Of a stretch of DNA of 64,000 nucleotides, positions 1 to 9,612 are shown piece after piece. This stretch comes from DATNIB01 sp035604685 (GTDB lineage Bacteria; Actinomycetota; Acidimicrobiia; Acidimicrobiales; RAAP-2). The position numbers and the translations under genes are program-made. Within the stretch, counting starts at the first letter, position 1. Every line of letters begins with the position of its first letter. The stretch covers positions 1 to 64,000 of the forward strand of contig DATNIB010000014.1 of assembly GCA_035604685.1 (NCBI GenBank), in the 5' to 3' direction. The notes below the pieces were generated by a model. That model did no database searches. It saw only the letters and a list, made by a program, of their open reading frames with translations, and was not told the origin of the DNA.

Positions 1-43
1 CAGGCGAGATCTGGCCCGGACCCGTGCCCGACACGCCAATCCC

Positions 44-63
44 GCCGGCGAACGCGCGCCGGC
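44..63 (-). terminator. Hairpin after ABC exporter operon
   Basis: A perfect 7-bp inverted repeat (GCCGGCG / CGCCGGC) with a 6-base loop lies just beyond the stop of the last ABC exporter gene. There is no U-tract, so it is only a plausible terminator or 3' end stabiliser. Confidence 0.4.
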
Positions 64-79
64 CCCTTGATCGGCGTCG

Positions 80-1987
80 TTACGTGACCTCGGTGGCGGC
101 GCCCACGAACTGGGCGTTGTAGAGCCGGGCATAGGCGCCGCCACGGGCGAGCAGGTCGTCGTGGTTGCCCTGCTCGACGATGCGGCCAGCCTCCATGACC
201 AGAATGGTGTCGGCGTTGCGGATCGTGGACAGCCGGTGGGCGATCACGAAGCTCGTCCGCTGCGACCGCAGGGCCGCCATCGCGTCCTGGATCAAGACCT
301 CCGTGCGGGTGTCGACCGAGCTGGTGGCCTCGTCGAGGATCAGGATCGTGGGGTTGGCCAGGAACGCACGGGCGATCGTCAAGAGCTGCTTCTCGCCGGC
401 GCTGATGACGCCCCCCTCGTCGTCGACGAGGGTGTCATAACCGGCGGGCAGGGCGTGCACGAACCGGTCGACATAGGTGGCGCGGGCGGCCTCCAGGATC
501 TGCTCCTCGGTGGCATCGGGATTGCCGTAGGCGATGTTGTCGCGGATCGTGCCGCCGAACAGCCAGGTGTCCTGGAGGACCATCCCCATGTTGGACCGTA
601 ACCGCGACCGGGGCATCTGGGCGATGTCCTGGCCGTCGAGCGTGATTCGACCCCCGTCGAGCTCGTAGAACCGCATGATGAGATTGACGAGGGTGGTCTT
701 TCCGGCACCCGTCGGGCCGACGATGGCCACCGTCTTTCCGGGTTCGGCGACCAGGGACAGGTCGGAGATGAGCGGGTGATCCTGGTCGTAGGAGAACGAC
801 ACGTGCTGGAACTCGACGCGGCCGCGGGGCGCGGCTCCGAGGTCGACGGACGGCGCCGCCTCGTCGGCCGACTGCTCGTCGGTGTCCAGGAACTCGAAGA
901 CCCGCTCGGCCGAGGCCAGCCCGGACTGGAACAGGTTGGCCATGGAGGCCAGCATCTGGAGCGGCTGGGCGAACTGCCGGGAGTACTGGATGAAGGCCTG
1001 CACGCCGCCGATGCTCATGGAACGGGAGGCCACCCGGATCCCCCCGAGCACGGCGATGACGACGTAGTTGAGGTTGCCGATCAGCACCATCAGGGGCTGG
1101 ATGCTCCCGGAGGCGAACTGGGCGGCGAAGCTCGCTCGGTAGAGCTCTTCGTTCGTCCGGCGGAAGGTCTCTTCGACCTCCCGCTGGCGTCCGAAGGTCT
1201 TGACAATGGCGTGGCCGGTGAGGGACTCCTCCACCAGCGCATTGAGCCGTCCGGTGTGCTTCCACTGCGCCATGAATCGGACGCGGGACCGCTTGGTGAT
1301 GAAGCGGATGATGCCCGAGGACGCCGGAATCGTGAACACCGCCACGAGCGCCAGCGTCGGTGAGATGGAGAACATCATCACCACCGTGCCGAGCAGCATG
1401 AAGGTGTTGGTCAACAGCTGGCTGATCGTTTGCTGGAGGCTTTGGGCCAGGTTGTCGATGTCATTGGTGACCCGGCTGAGCAGGTCGCCGCGGGCGGCGT
1501 GGTCGATGTAACTGAGCGGCACCCGGTTGAGCTTGTCCTCGACATCGGCGCGCAACTTGCACATCGTCCGTTGCACCATGCCGGCAAGCGTGTACGCCGA
1601 CAGGTATTGCAGCAGCGCCGAGCCGGCGTAGAGCCCGACCACCACAAACAGCAGGCGGTGCAGGGCCCCGAAGTCGATGGCCCGGGGACCGCCGTGGAAC
1701 AGGCCGTTGACGATGACATTGGTGGCGTTCCCCAGGATCCTCGGACCGAGGACCGTGAGAATGACGCCGCCGACGGCGAGCACGACCACGAAGGCGAGCC
1801 GGGAACGCTCGGGCCGCAGCCGTCCGCCGAGGCGGCGGAGGGTGCCGCCGAAGTCGCTCGACTTCTCGACGGGCATGCCGAGGGCGCCCATCCGGCCCAT
1901 GGGACCCGACGGCGGCGGCGGCTTGTAGTCGGCTTCCTCGGCGGTCTCGGGTCCGCCGGTGGCCAGCGGCTTCGCGTCGATGCTCAT
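80..1987 (-). CDS. ABC exporter, fused permease-ATPase, canonical half
   Basis: A 635-residue half-transporter with a six-helix exporter domain (about residues 60-350) and a C-terminal ATPase. Walker A is GPTGAGKT with Lys430, the signature is SAGEKQ, and Walker B ends in the normal catalytic Glu (ILDEATSSVD). Its start overlaps the stop of the upstream half-transporter by four bases (ATGA), so the two are co-translated and very likely form a heterodimer. The partner carries the degenerate site, so this subunit should do most of the ATP hydrolysis. Location under a TetR regulator suggests drug or lipid efflux; the substrate cannot be read from sequence. Confidence 0.93.
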   Translation of the reverse strand: MSIDAKPLATGGPETAEEADYKPPPPSGPMGRMGALGMPVEKSSDFGGTLRRLGGRLRPERSRLAFVVVLAVGGVILTVLGPRILGNATNVIVNGLFHGGPRAIDFGALHRLLFVVVGLYAGSALLQYLSAYTLAGMVQRTMCKLRADVEDKLNRVPLSYIDHAARGDLLSRVTNDIDNLAQSLQQTISQLLTNTFMLLGTVVMMFSISPTLALVAVFTIPASSGIIRFITKRSRVRFMAQWKHTGRLNALVEESLTGHAIVKTFGRQREVEETFRRTNEELYRASFAAQFASGSIQPLMVLIGNLNYVVIAVLGGIRVASRSMSIGGVQAFIQYSRQFAQPLQMLASMANLFQSGLASAERVFEFLDTDEQSADEAAPSVDLGAAPRGRVEFQHVSFSYDQDHPLISDLSLVAEPGKTVAIVGPTGAGKTTLVNLIMRFYELDGGRITLDGQDIAQMPRSRLRSNMGMVLQDTWLFGGTIRDNIAYGNPDATEEQILEAARATYVDRFVHALPAGYDTLVDDEGGVISAGEKQLLTIARAFLANPTILILDEATSSVDTRTEVLIQDAMAALRSQRTSFVIAHRLSTIRNADTILVMEAGRIVEQGNHDDLLARGGAYARLYNAQFVGAATEVT

Positions 1988-3714
1988 GCCGCGTCCTCAG
2001 CCGAGGCCTGCGAGGCCACGATCTCCGCGTAGGTGGCGCAGCTCTCGAGCAGCTCCCGGTGCGTGCCCAGCCCCACCGCTCGGCCGTCCTCGAGCACCAG
2101 GATCTGGTCGGCGCTCATGATCGTCGAGACGCGCTGGGCCACCACGAGGACGGCGGACTCCGCCGTGTACGGGCCGAGGGCCGTGCGGACCCGGGCGTCG
2201 GTGGCCAGGTCGAGCGACGAGAACGAATCGTCGAAGACGTACACGTCGGGTCGCCGCACGAGCGCCCTCGCCATGCTGAGTCGCTGCCGCTGGCCGCCGG
2301 ACACGTTCGAGCCGCCCTGGGTGATCGGCGCGTCGAGGCCACCCAGCTCGGTCACGAAGTCCACGGCGGCGGCCACCTCGAGCGCGGCCCAGAGCTGGTC
2401 GTCGGTGGCGTCGGGCTTGCCGTAACGAAGGTTGCTGGCGACCGTTCCGGTGAAGAGGTAGGGCCGCTGGGGCACGAGGCCGATGCGGTGCCACAGGATG
2501 TCGGGATCGAGCTCGCGCACGTCGACCCCGCCGACCAGCACGGCGCCGGCCGTCACGTCGATGAGCCGGGCGACGAGGTTCACGAGGGTCGTCTTGCCGG
2601 CCCCCGTGCTGCCCACGACGGCCGTCGTCTGGCCCGGGAGAATCCGGAAGGAGATCCCCTGGAGGACGGGCTCGTCCGCGCCCGGGTAGCCGAAGCTGAC
2701 GTCGCGCAGCTCGAGCGTCCCGACCGTTCGCAGCGCGGTGACGGGATCGGCCGGCGGCGTGACCGAGGGCTCGGTGTCGAGCACCTCTTGGATCCGCTCG
2801 GCGCTGACCGCAGCCCGCGGCGCCATGACCCCCACGAAGGTGGCCATCATCACTGCGAACAGGATCAGGGTGAAGTAGGTGAGAAAGGCGATGAGCGAAC
2901 CGATCGTCATCTGGCCGTGGGCGATCCGGTTGGCGCCGAACCACACGACGGCGGAATTCGAGCAGTTGATGACGAGCATGACGATGGGGAACATCAACGC
3001 CATCAGGCGGCCCGCCCGCAGCGAGGTGCCCGTGAGCTGGTCGTTCACCACCCGGAAGCGTTGAACTTCCCGGTGCTCCCGGACGAACGCGCGGACGACC
3101 CGGACGCCGGTGATCTGCTCGCGCAGCACCCGGTTGACGTTGTCGAGGCGCTCTTGCATCAGCCGGAACTGCGGGATCATGAAGCCGATGATCGTCCCGA
3201 GGGCGATCGCCAGAATCGGCATGCTCAGGCCGAGCAACCAGGACAGCCCGGCGTCTTGTCGCAAGGCCATGATGACCCCCCCGACGACCGTCACCGGGGC
3301 GGCGAGCACCATGGTGCAGGACATGACCACCAGCAGCTGGACCTGCTGCACGTCGTTCGTGACCCGGGTGATCAGCGAGGGGGCGCCGAACTGGTTGACC
3401 TCACGGGCCGAGAGCTGGATGGACCGGTGGAACAAGGCGTCGCGCACGTCGCGGCCGAATCCCATCGCCACCCGGGAGCCCAGGTAGACCGCGCAGACGG
3501 CGAAGAGGGACTGGAAGATGGCGACGACGAGCATCACGCCCCCCCGGCTCCAGATGTAGCCGGTGTTCCCCGTGAGGACGCCCTTGTCGATGATGTCGGC
3601 GTTGAGGTTCGGGAGGTACAGGTTGAGGAGCGCCTGGATCCCTTGGAGCCCGAGGAGCACGAGGAGCGCTCCCCGGTAGTCGTGCAGCCGGGTCCGGAGC
3701 AGTCGGATCAGCAC
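1984..3714 (-). CDS. ABC exporter, fused permease-ATPase, degenerate half
   Basis: A 576-residue ABC exporter half with Walker A GSTGAGKT (Lys374), a canonical signature (SGGQRQRL) and Walker B ending FDDSFSSLD. Asp thus replaces the catalytic Glu. This Glu-to-Asp change is the hallmark of the noncanonical site in heterodimeric exporters such as TM287/288 and BmrCD, and the downstream gene supplies the canonical half. The start overlaps the end of the TetR gene by seven bases, so regulator and both halves form one operon. The substrate is unknown; multidrug or lipid export is the usual role. Confidence 0.93.
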   Translation of the reverse strand: MLIRLLRTRLHDYRGALLVLLGLQGIQALLNLYLPNLNADIIDKGVLTGNTGYIWSRGGVMLVVAIFQSLFAVCAVYLGSRVAMGFGRDVRDALFHRSIQLSAREVNQFGAPSLITRVTNDVQQVQLLVVMSCTMVLAAPVTVVGGVIMALRQDAGLSWLLGLSMPILAIALGTIIGFMIPQFRLMQERLDNVNRVLREQITGVRVVRAFVREHREVQRFRVVNDQLTGTSLRAGRLMALMFPIVMLVINCSNSAVVWFGANRIAHGQMTIGSLIAFLTYFTLILFAVMMATFVGVMAPRAAVSAERIQEVLDTEPSVTPPADPVTALRTVGTLELRDVSFGYPGADEPVLQGISFRILPGQTTAVVGSTGAGKTTLVNLVARLIDVTAGAVLVGGVDVRELDPDILWHRIGLVPQRPYLFTGTVASNLRYGKPDATDDQLWAALEVAAAVDFVTELGGLDAPITQGGSNVSGGQRQRLSMARALVRRPDVYVFDDSFSSLDLATDARVRTALGPYTAESAVLVVAQRVSTIMSADQILVLEDGRAVGLGTHRELLESCATYAEIVASQASAEDAA

Positions 3715-4343
3715 GGGGACGCTCTCGAGTGGAGGTCCGACTCGTCCGGTCGCACGCGGATGCCTTCGAGCAAGAGGGAGACGATCTCGGAAGGGGATGC
3801 CGGCTCGTCTCCGTAGAGCGCGGGGTGGCTGAAGGCCAAGGTGAGGGCGGCCAGCAGACGTGCCGCCTTTTCGGTGTCGTAGCGGAGCTCATCGCGTTCG
3901 AGTGCGAACAACGAGGCGAGCCCGGCAACGTCGGGAATCGGGCGCTCGCGACCGGCAAAGACCGCCGGTCCGCCGACGGCCGAGACGAGCCGCCCGATGT
4001 CGATCATGCGGCGTTGGATGATCTCGACTGCCTCTACCAGCTGCCGATCGAGGGGCTGCGCCCGGTCGATCTCGCCGAGTGCCCGCTCGATGGGCGCTGG
4101 GTCGAGCGCGAGGTCGACCGCCGCGCGGATGACGGCCTCCTTGTCGGGAAAGACCCGGAAGGTGGTGCTCTCGGCGATGTTGGCCGCCTCGGCGATCTGC
4201 CGGGTGGTGATGTTGGTGCCGTGCTCCAAGAGCAGCTTGAGCGCCGCCGCGGCGATCGCGGCCCGCCGCTCGTCGGGAGGGAGGCCGGCCGCGCGCCGGG
4301 GGGCGAAGGTCTTGGGCCGGACGATTCCCGGGGTGGCGGGCAC
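3708..4343 (-). CDS. TetR-family regulator of the ABC exporter
   Basis: A 211-residue protein with an N-terminal helix-turn-helix (motif around TTRQIAEAANIAESTTFRVF) and a variable ligand-binding C-terminal half. I place the start at GTG 4343 rather than the longer GTG at 4373. A TAACGT -10-like hexamer sits exactly seven bases before 4343, as at other apparently leaderless genes here, and the longer version would run through a perfect 18-bp palindrome that looks like the operator. It is first in the operon with the two exporter halves and overlaps the next gene. It probably represses itself and the exporter until a toxic ligand binds. Confidence 0.88.
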   Translation of the reverse strand: MPATPGIVRPKTFAPRRAAGLPPDERRAAIAAAALKLLLEHGTNITTRQIAEAANIAESTTFRVFPDKEAVIRAAVDLALDPAPIERALGEIDRAQPLDRQLVEAVEIIQRRMIDIGRLVSAVGGPAVFAGRERPIPDVAGLASLFALERDELRYDTEKAARLLAALTLAFSHPALYGDEPASPSEIVSLLLEGIRVRPDESDLHSRASPC

Positions 4344-4350
4344 TGCCGAC

Positions 4351-4356
4351 ACGTTA
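4351..4356 (-). promoter_or_regulatory. -10 hexamer, leaderless tetR promoter
   Basis: TAACGT lies seven bases before GTG 4343 with no Shine-Dalgarno sequence, fitting a leaderless transcript. Confidence 0.5.
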
Positions 4357-4358
4357 CC

Positions 4359-4376
4359 GGAGTGACCGGTCACTCC
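4359..4376. promoter_or_regulatory. Perfect 18-bp palindromic TetR operator
   Basis: GGAGTGACCGGTCACTCC is a perfect palindrome placed immediately upstream of the probable -10 element of the tetR-exporter operon. Size, symmetry and position fit a TetR dimer site that would block RNA polymerase. Confidence 0.7.
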
Positions 4377-4397
4377 GACGCGGCGAGGCCCCCTTTT

Positions 4398-7166
4398 CTA
4401 GCGCCAGCTGACCGACCAGGCGGCCGCACGGTCCCTTTGACCCGTGACCGAGAACGTGGCCCAGTTGGCGGACACCGCGGCCCGGACGCGCAAGCCGTCC
4501 ACCTGGCAGATCACGTCGGTGGCGCCCCGGGGGACGGCCACCTGCACCCTGAGGCGGCCGGTGGCCAACGGCCGGAGGTAGCCCTGGAGCGCATTGCCCC
4601 GCCCGCTCACGCCGATGGTGGGGAAGCGCACCGAGAAGTCAGAGAACGGGAAGTGTGGCGACACCCGGTACCCCGACTCGGTCGGGGTCACCCCGGCCAG
4701 GGTGAGCGCGCCCATGACCATCCATTCGGGTTGCTCGGTGTTCTGGCCCTCGTAGTTGGTGATCCCGAGGACCCCGCCGCAACGGCCCGGGTCGCTCGAG
4801 TAGAAGGACCAGCAGGTGTCGTCGATCGAGGTGATGCCCACCCACTCGGCCGGGTAGGCGGCCGCATGATCGGCCAGCGTGGATCGGACGTACTCGTCGA
4901 AGGCGAGCGACCGGGCCCGGGGCACCTCGCCGTCCAGCGAGGCGTAGGCCCAGGTCAACCAGCCGTCCGGCTCGTACCAGGTCCCGCCCGGGTACACGGC
5001 GTTGTTGTCGCCCTCACCGGTACCGGGGAGCGGGGTCGTCTCGGTGACCCCGGGATCGTCGCGGGCCGGGCTGAGGGACGTGCCGATCCGATCCGGGCCG
5101 CCGAGGTTCGTCGGCGCGCCGACCGCGTCGAGATACCGGCGGATGTTGTCGACGAGCGTGACCGCCTGCCCCGGGCTCGGCGCGCCCGCCAGGATGGCCC
5201 AGGGCTGCGGCTCCAGCCAGATCGCGCCCGACCCCAGCTGCTGGTTGTCGGCATAGCCCCGGGCGTACCAGCCCTGCCCGGTCCACTGCCCTCGTAGCGT
5301 GGAGAGGAGTCGGGCGGCCGCCGAACGCAGCTGGACGGCGAAGGCATGGTCGCCCCGGAGGTCCGCGACCGCGGCCAGCTGCGGATAGACGTAGGCCGAC
5401 TGGGCCACCACGAGATCCGACTCGGTCATGCCCGAGAAGGTGGGGAGCAGATCCGACCAGTCGCCGATCGAGAGCGCGTCGTACTCACCGTGCGGACCCA
5501 AGAGGGACTGCTGGTGGGCGAAGGCCAGTTGTACGTGCCGCCAAAGGCTGGCCGACGCCCCGGCCCCCGAGAAGCGGACCGATCGGTTGAAGAACCCCAC
5601 GTCGCGCGTCGCGAGCCCGTAGGTCGCCGCCGCCCACAGGAACCAGAAGTCGAGGTCGTCGGACTGCCCGAGGTTGAAGGGCTGGCACAGACTGGTCGAT
5701 CCGTAGGGGAACTGCAGCGTTGACCGGGGCTGGAACTGGGCCGAGTAGATGAGGATCTGGCGGGCCAGCGCGGGGTCCATGTAGGTGAGCGGGACCGCGT
5801 ACTGGAGCCAGCTCCGCGTCCCCCAGTTCTGGCCGACCTCGTACTGGTAGTAGCCGCCCTGGGTGACCGTGTGCTGACCGCAGACCTGCTCGTCGACCGT
5901 GGCCGATCGCAAGAGGTAGGCGTCCCAGAGGAACTCGCGGGCCAGCCACTCCCGCCCACTCCCGAAGGATGCCTTGGGCAGGCTGGCCGCCCACGCGCGC
6001 TCGCTGCGGGCGAACGGATCGGCGATCTGCCGGTACCGCGCCACCACCGCCCTGATGGCCCCGGGCTCGTCGTAGCCGTACAGGTAGCGCAGGGTGACGG
6101 TCTGGCCGGCCGCCAGGTGCTCCCGGCTCTGGAGCGCGAAGAGCGTGGTCCCCTCGGTGCCGTTTGGGACCGGCGGCGCCGTCGCGTCGTCGAGTCGGTC
6201 GGCGACGACGGCCGCGGGTCGGGCCACCGTGCCGGAACCGAAGAACGACGCCTGGGTGGTGGTGTACGACGCGGCGCCGCCGCCGATCTGGGACAGGAAG
6301 ATGGAGAGCGGGGCGGCGTCCCCGTCGAGCGGCAGCTGGGCCACCGACAGGGTGCGGGTGCCGCCGGACCACGACGGAGCCGACATGCCCCGGAACTGGT
6401 GGAGCGCCTGCACCAAGGGATTCACGTCCCAGTATTCGAACCACGAGACGCTTTGCGGATGGTTGGTGGTGTTCGTGATCCGGACGTCGTGGACGAGGAC
6501 GGGGTCGTTCCCGAACGGTGCGTAGATCAACTCGCTCGCCTGCACACCCGCCGTGGCCACCGAGTGGCTGAAGTAACCCACTCCGAACGTCCGTTGCGTC
6601 CGCGCTCCGGCGGGTCGATCGTCGTAGAGGGTGCTGGCCACCGCGCCGTCGACGTTGAGGTACCCGAAGCCGCCTCCTTCGTGTCGGTGCGCGGGATCGA
6701 GCGCGTTGATCCATTGCGCGAGACGGTCCTGGCTCCACAGCTCGGTGTAGCCGTGATTGAAGGCGTCCGCTTTGACGCGGTCATTCCCGACCTGGCTCCA
6801 GGCGTCGGTGCTGCCCGCCAGCTCCGCCTGGCGCGCCAGCGGATCGGTCTGCTGGGCGACGGTGTAGTGGTAGGCGGGGAGGCCGAAGTGATCCACGATC
6901 CAACGTCCGAAGTCCCCGCTCCCGTAGGTCGAGGCGATCGGAGGCAGGGTCGCGTTCCACGCGAACGATCCACGGCCGTTGTCGGACGCCCCAGCCGGTG
7001 CCGCGAGCGCGAACGCCGTGATCGCCGGGACGAGCAGGACGGTCGACATGAGACGCGCGAGCCGCCAGATATGACGACTCATCGCTGCGGCCGGAAAGAC
7101 CGGAAGACCGGCCGACCGGGTCCGGCGACGCTGACGAGCGACTCGTGCGAACCGGCCGAACCACAC
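4398..7166 (-). CDS. Secreted GH94-like glycoside hydrolase/phosphorylase
   Basis: A 922-residue protein with an Arg-rich N-terminus and a hydrophobic signal segment ending near AAPAGASDN (about residue 62). A beta-sandwich-like region and an (alpha/alpha)6-barrel region resembling family GH94 and cyclic-beta-glucan-processing proteins follow. The GDWSDLL motif with Asp569 matches the DWND catalytic loop of GH94 phosphorylases. Family phosphorylases are normally cytoplasmic, so a signal peptide is odd and favours an extracellular glycan hydrolase or phosphorylase. Start GTG 7166 is supported by GAGGAGG seven to eight bases upstream; ATG 7082 is an alternative. Exact activity is unknown. Confidence 0.72.
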   Translation of the reverse strand: MWFGRFARVARQRRRTRSAGLPVFPAAAMSRHIWRLARLMSTVLLVPAITAFALAAPAGASDNGRGSFAWNATLPPIASTYGSGDFGRWIVDHFGLPAYHYTVAQQTDPLARQAELAGSTDAWSQVGNDRVKADAFNHGYTELWSQDRLAQWINALDPAHRHEGGGFGYLNVDGAVASTLYDDRPAGARTQRTFGVGYFSHSVATAGVQASELIYAPFGNDPVLVHDVRITNTTNHPQSVSWFEYWDVNPLVQALHQFRGMSAPSWSGGTRTLSVAQLPLDGDAAPLSIFLSQIGGGAASYTTTQASFFGSGTVARPAAVVADRLDDATAPPVPNGTEGTTLFALQSREHLAAGQTVTLRYLYGYDEPGAIRAVVARYRQIADPFARSERAWAASLPKASFGSGREWLAREFLWDAYLLRSATVDEQVCGQHTVTQGGYYQYEVGQNWGTRSWLQYAVPLTYMDPALARQILIYSAQFQPRSTLQFPYGSTSLCQPFNLGQSDDLDFWFLWAAATYGLATRDVGFFNRSVRFSGAGASASLWRHVQLAFAHQQSLLGPHGEYDALSIGDWSDLLPTFSGMTESDLVVAQSAYVYPQLAAVADLRGDHAFAVQLRSAAARLLSTLRGQWTGQGWYARGYADNQQLGSGAIWLEPQPWAILAGAPSPGQAVTLVDNIRRYLDAVGAPTNLGGPDRIGTSLSPARDDPGVTETTPLPGTGEGDNNAVYPGGTWYEPDGWLTWAYASLDGEVPRARSLAFDEYVRSTLADHAAAYPAEWVGITSIDDTCWSFYSSDPGRCGGVLGITNYEGQNTEQPEWMVMGALTLAGVTPTESGYRVSPHFPFSDFSVRFPTIGVSGRGNALQGYLRPLATGRLRVQVAVPRGATDVICQVDGLRVRAAVSANWATFSVTGQRDRAAAWSVSWR

Positions 7167-7257
7167 GTGCGTCCCTCCTCGACGGCGCAGACGAGGTGGC
7201 CTTTCGGGTGTTGCTGCGGCCGCACTCCTCGATGACCCCCTACCGCGAGTACCGCGC

Positions 7258-9612
7258 TCAGCGGTAGGCGGCGAAGGAGCGGTGGACCATGGGCGAGCCC
7301 AGCCGTACGGCGCCCTCGTCGGCCAGCTGCTGGATCTCGTCGGGCGCGAACCCGACCTCGGCCAGGACCTCGGCCGTGTGCTCGCCGACGCCGGGTGGCG
7401 TCAGCACCTGGTGGTGCTGGGTTCTGGAGAACCGGGCGTAGCGACCGGGCGCGACCACCGGGTCGAGGTTGGCGCGCGGGAGGACGTTGAAGACCTCCAG
7501 TCGCTGGTACTCGGGGTCGTCCGGCAGCTCGGTCAGCCGCCGGACCGGCACCGCCGGCAGGCCGGCGGCGGTCAACCGCTGCACCGCCTCGTCCCTGCTC
7601 ATGGCGGCGAAGAACGCGGCCAGCCGGCCGGCCAGCTCGTCGTCGCTGGTCGGGTCGGGCCCGGGCGTGAAGCCGGCGTCAGCGAGGCGTTCCCGCGCAC
7701 CCTCCGCCAGCTGCAGCCGGATCCAGCCGTCGCCGGTGGCATACGAGCGGTCGGTGGCGGAGGGGCCCTTGAAGTCGCGCCCACCCACCGGCGGGGCCGG
7801 TCGCCCCTCGAAGCGGACCAACTCCTCACTCTGGGCCAGTGCGGACGTGCCGGCCAGGGCCAACCACACCTGTTGGCCCTCGCCGGTCCGCCCGCGGTGG
7901 AACAGGGCTATGAGCGTTCCGAGGACGGCCAGGGCCGCCGTAGTGACGTCGTTGATCGCCACCGTCATCAGCACCGGCTCGCTGTCACCGCCCTGGACCT
8001 TCATCATCCCGCTCCTGGCTTGGAGGAGGGGGTCGAAGGCCGGATAGGAGGCGAACGGGCTGTCCTCGCCGAACCCGGTGATCGACACCGAGAGGATGTC
8101 GGGGTTCACCTCTCTCAGTCGCTCGTAGTCGATTGCCAAGCGACCGAGCACGCCGGCCCGGTAGTTATCGAGCACCACATCCGCCGAGCGGACCAGCGCG
8201 TGGAACGCCCGGCGGCCACCGGTCGTGCGCAGGTCGATGGCCACGCCGCGTTGTCCCCGGATGTAGGGCATGCCGCGGTCGCGCCAGCTGTCACCCGCCG
8301 GGACCTCGACCTTGATGACATCGGCGCCGAGTTCGGCCAGGAGCGTTCCGGCATACGGTCCGGCGAGAATGGTGCCCAGGTCGAGGACCCGAATGCCAGC
8401 CAGCGGCGCGGCGCCCCCGGTGGCATCGCCGGTCGGCGCTGGGCGCGGCGCCCAGCCGGTCACCGACCCCGTGTGCTCCCCGAGGCGCGGCGCCGGTCGC
8501 TCGACGGTGGCCGGGGTGGCGACCAGGTTGACCGGGTTGGCCGGCATGACTACCACCCCGCGGACGGGATCCTCGATCTCGACCCGCATCCCGATGGCCG
8601 CCACCAGGGGTGAATCCAGCCAGTCGCCGCGCTCGAGCAACGGGCCGGCCGGGACGTCGGCCGACCGGAGGATCTCGAGCCACTCCTCGCTCGGGCGCGA
8701 CTCGAAGACATCCTCGAAGCGCCGGCGCACCCAGGTCCGATTGGCGGGCAACGGCATGGCCTCGACCTTGCCCGCCAGTCGCTCGTCCTCGAGGAGGTCG
8801 GCCAGCCCCAAGGCGGCCAGGGCTCGCTCCTGGAATTTGGCGGTCAGGGTGGCCAGGAAGATCCAGCCGCCGTCCGCGCAGCGGTACCGCGTGTACATGG
8901 GGTGCGGGCCGCCGGGCCCGTAGTCGGCCGGCACCGCGGCGACCGAGCGGTCGATCACCAAGGAGGCGCTCGACGCCACCATGCCGGCGTGCACGCCGCC
9001 CACGGTGACGACCTGACCGTGCCCCGAGGTCTGGCGCTCGATCAAGGCCGCCAGGGCCGCCGCCGCGGCCCACGCCGCCTGCAGGTACAAGACGTAGGGG
9101 AAGACAGGGTCGACGGGGCCGCCATCGAACGAGCTCTGCCGCAGCGACATCCCCGAGAGCGCCGCCAGCAGACCGGAGGACTCGGCGCCCCCCGACCACC
9201 GCGGCTCGTCCAGGAACGACGGGAGATCGAGAAAGACGAGGCCGGGGTTGTCGCCGCAGGCGGACACCGGGTCGACGCTCACCGCGGGCGCCACCGCGCG
9301 GTCGCTGCGCACGCAGACGTCGGCGCCCGCGAGGAGGGAGCGCAGCGCGGTCCGGCCCTCCGCGGTGTCGACGTCGACGACGACGCTGCGCTTGTTCCTG
9401 TTCCAGACGGCGGAGCCGGGTCGCGAGCGGGTCGGATCCCCCGATGGGGGTTCGACCTTGACCACGTCGGCGCCGAAGTCGGCCAGCAGCATGGCCGCCA
9501 TCGGGCCGGCCACGCCGGTGCTGAGGTCGAGGACCCGGACACCGGCCAACGCTTGGCGGCTGCCCGACGGGGTCGTCCCGCCCGCCGGTGATTGGCCGTC
9601 GGCCGTGATCAC
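7258..9612 (-). CDS. Tandem-domain CaiB/BaiF CoA-transferase
   Basis: A 784-residue protein made of two family III CoA-transferase domains (about residues 22-385 and 395-780), each opening with the typical LAGxRVLDL ... GADV(V/I)KVE pattern. Family members move CoA between acyl groups and act as intertwined dimers; a tandem polypeptide may form that pair internally. The second copy keeps the usual DNYRAGVLGRLAIDYERL stretch while the first is diverged there, suggesting one working site. The start is GTG 9612, overlapping the DUF35 stop as GTGA; the longer reading frame upstream is out-of-frame DUF35 sequence. It belongs to an acyl-CoA operon with DUF35 and thiolase-like genes. Confidence 0.88.
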   Translation of the reverse strand: MITADGQSPAGGTTPSGSRQALAGVRVLDLSTGVAGPMAAMLLADFGADVVKVEPPSGDPTRSRPGSAVWNRNKRSVVVDVDTAEGRTALRSLLAGADVCVRSDRAVAPAVSVDPVSACGDNPGLVFLDLPSFLDEPRWSGGAESSGLLAALSGMSLRQSSFDGGPVDPVFPYVLYLQAAWAAAAALAALIERQTSGHGQVVTVGGVHAGMVASSASLVIDRSVAAVPADYGPGGPHPMYTRYRCADGGWIFLATLTAKFQERALAALGLADLLEDERLAGKVEAMPLPANRTWVRRRFEDVFESRPSEEWLEILRSADVPAGPLLERGDWLDSPLVAAIGMRVEIEDPVRGVVVMPANPVNLVATPATVERPAPRLGEHTGSVTGWAPRPAPTGDATGGAAPLAGIRVLDLGTILAGPYAGTLLAELGADVIKVEVPAGDSWRDRGMPYIRGQRGVAIDLRTTGGRRAFHALVRSADVVLDNYRAGVLGRLAIDYERLREVNPDILSVSITGFGEDSPFASYPAFDPLLQARSGMMKVQGGDSEPVLMTVAINDVTTAALAVLGTLIALFHRGRTGEGQQVWLALAGTSALAQSEELVRFEGRPAPPVGGRDFKGPSATDRSYATGDGWIRLQLAEGARERLADAGFTPGPDPTSDDELAGRLAAFFAAMSRDEAVQRLTAAGLPAVPVRRLTELPDDPEYQRLEVFNVLPRANLDPVVAPGRYARFSRTQHHQVLTPPGVGEHTAEVLAEVGFAPDEIQQLADEGAVRLGSPMVHRSFAAYR

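Noticed and set aside
2059..3816. 585-codon forward frame opposite the ABC exporter
   Set aside because: Antisense shadow with Arg/Gly/His-rich sequence and no motifs, typical of GC-rich DNA.
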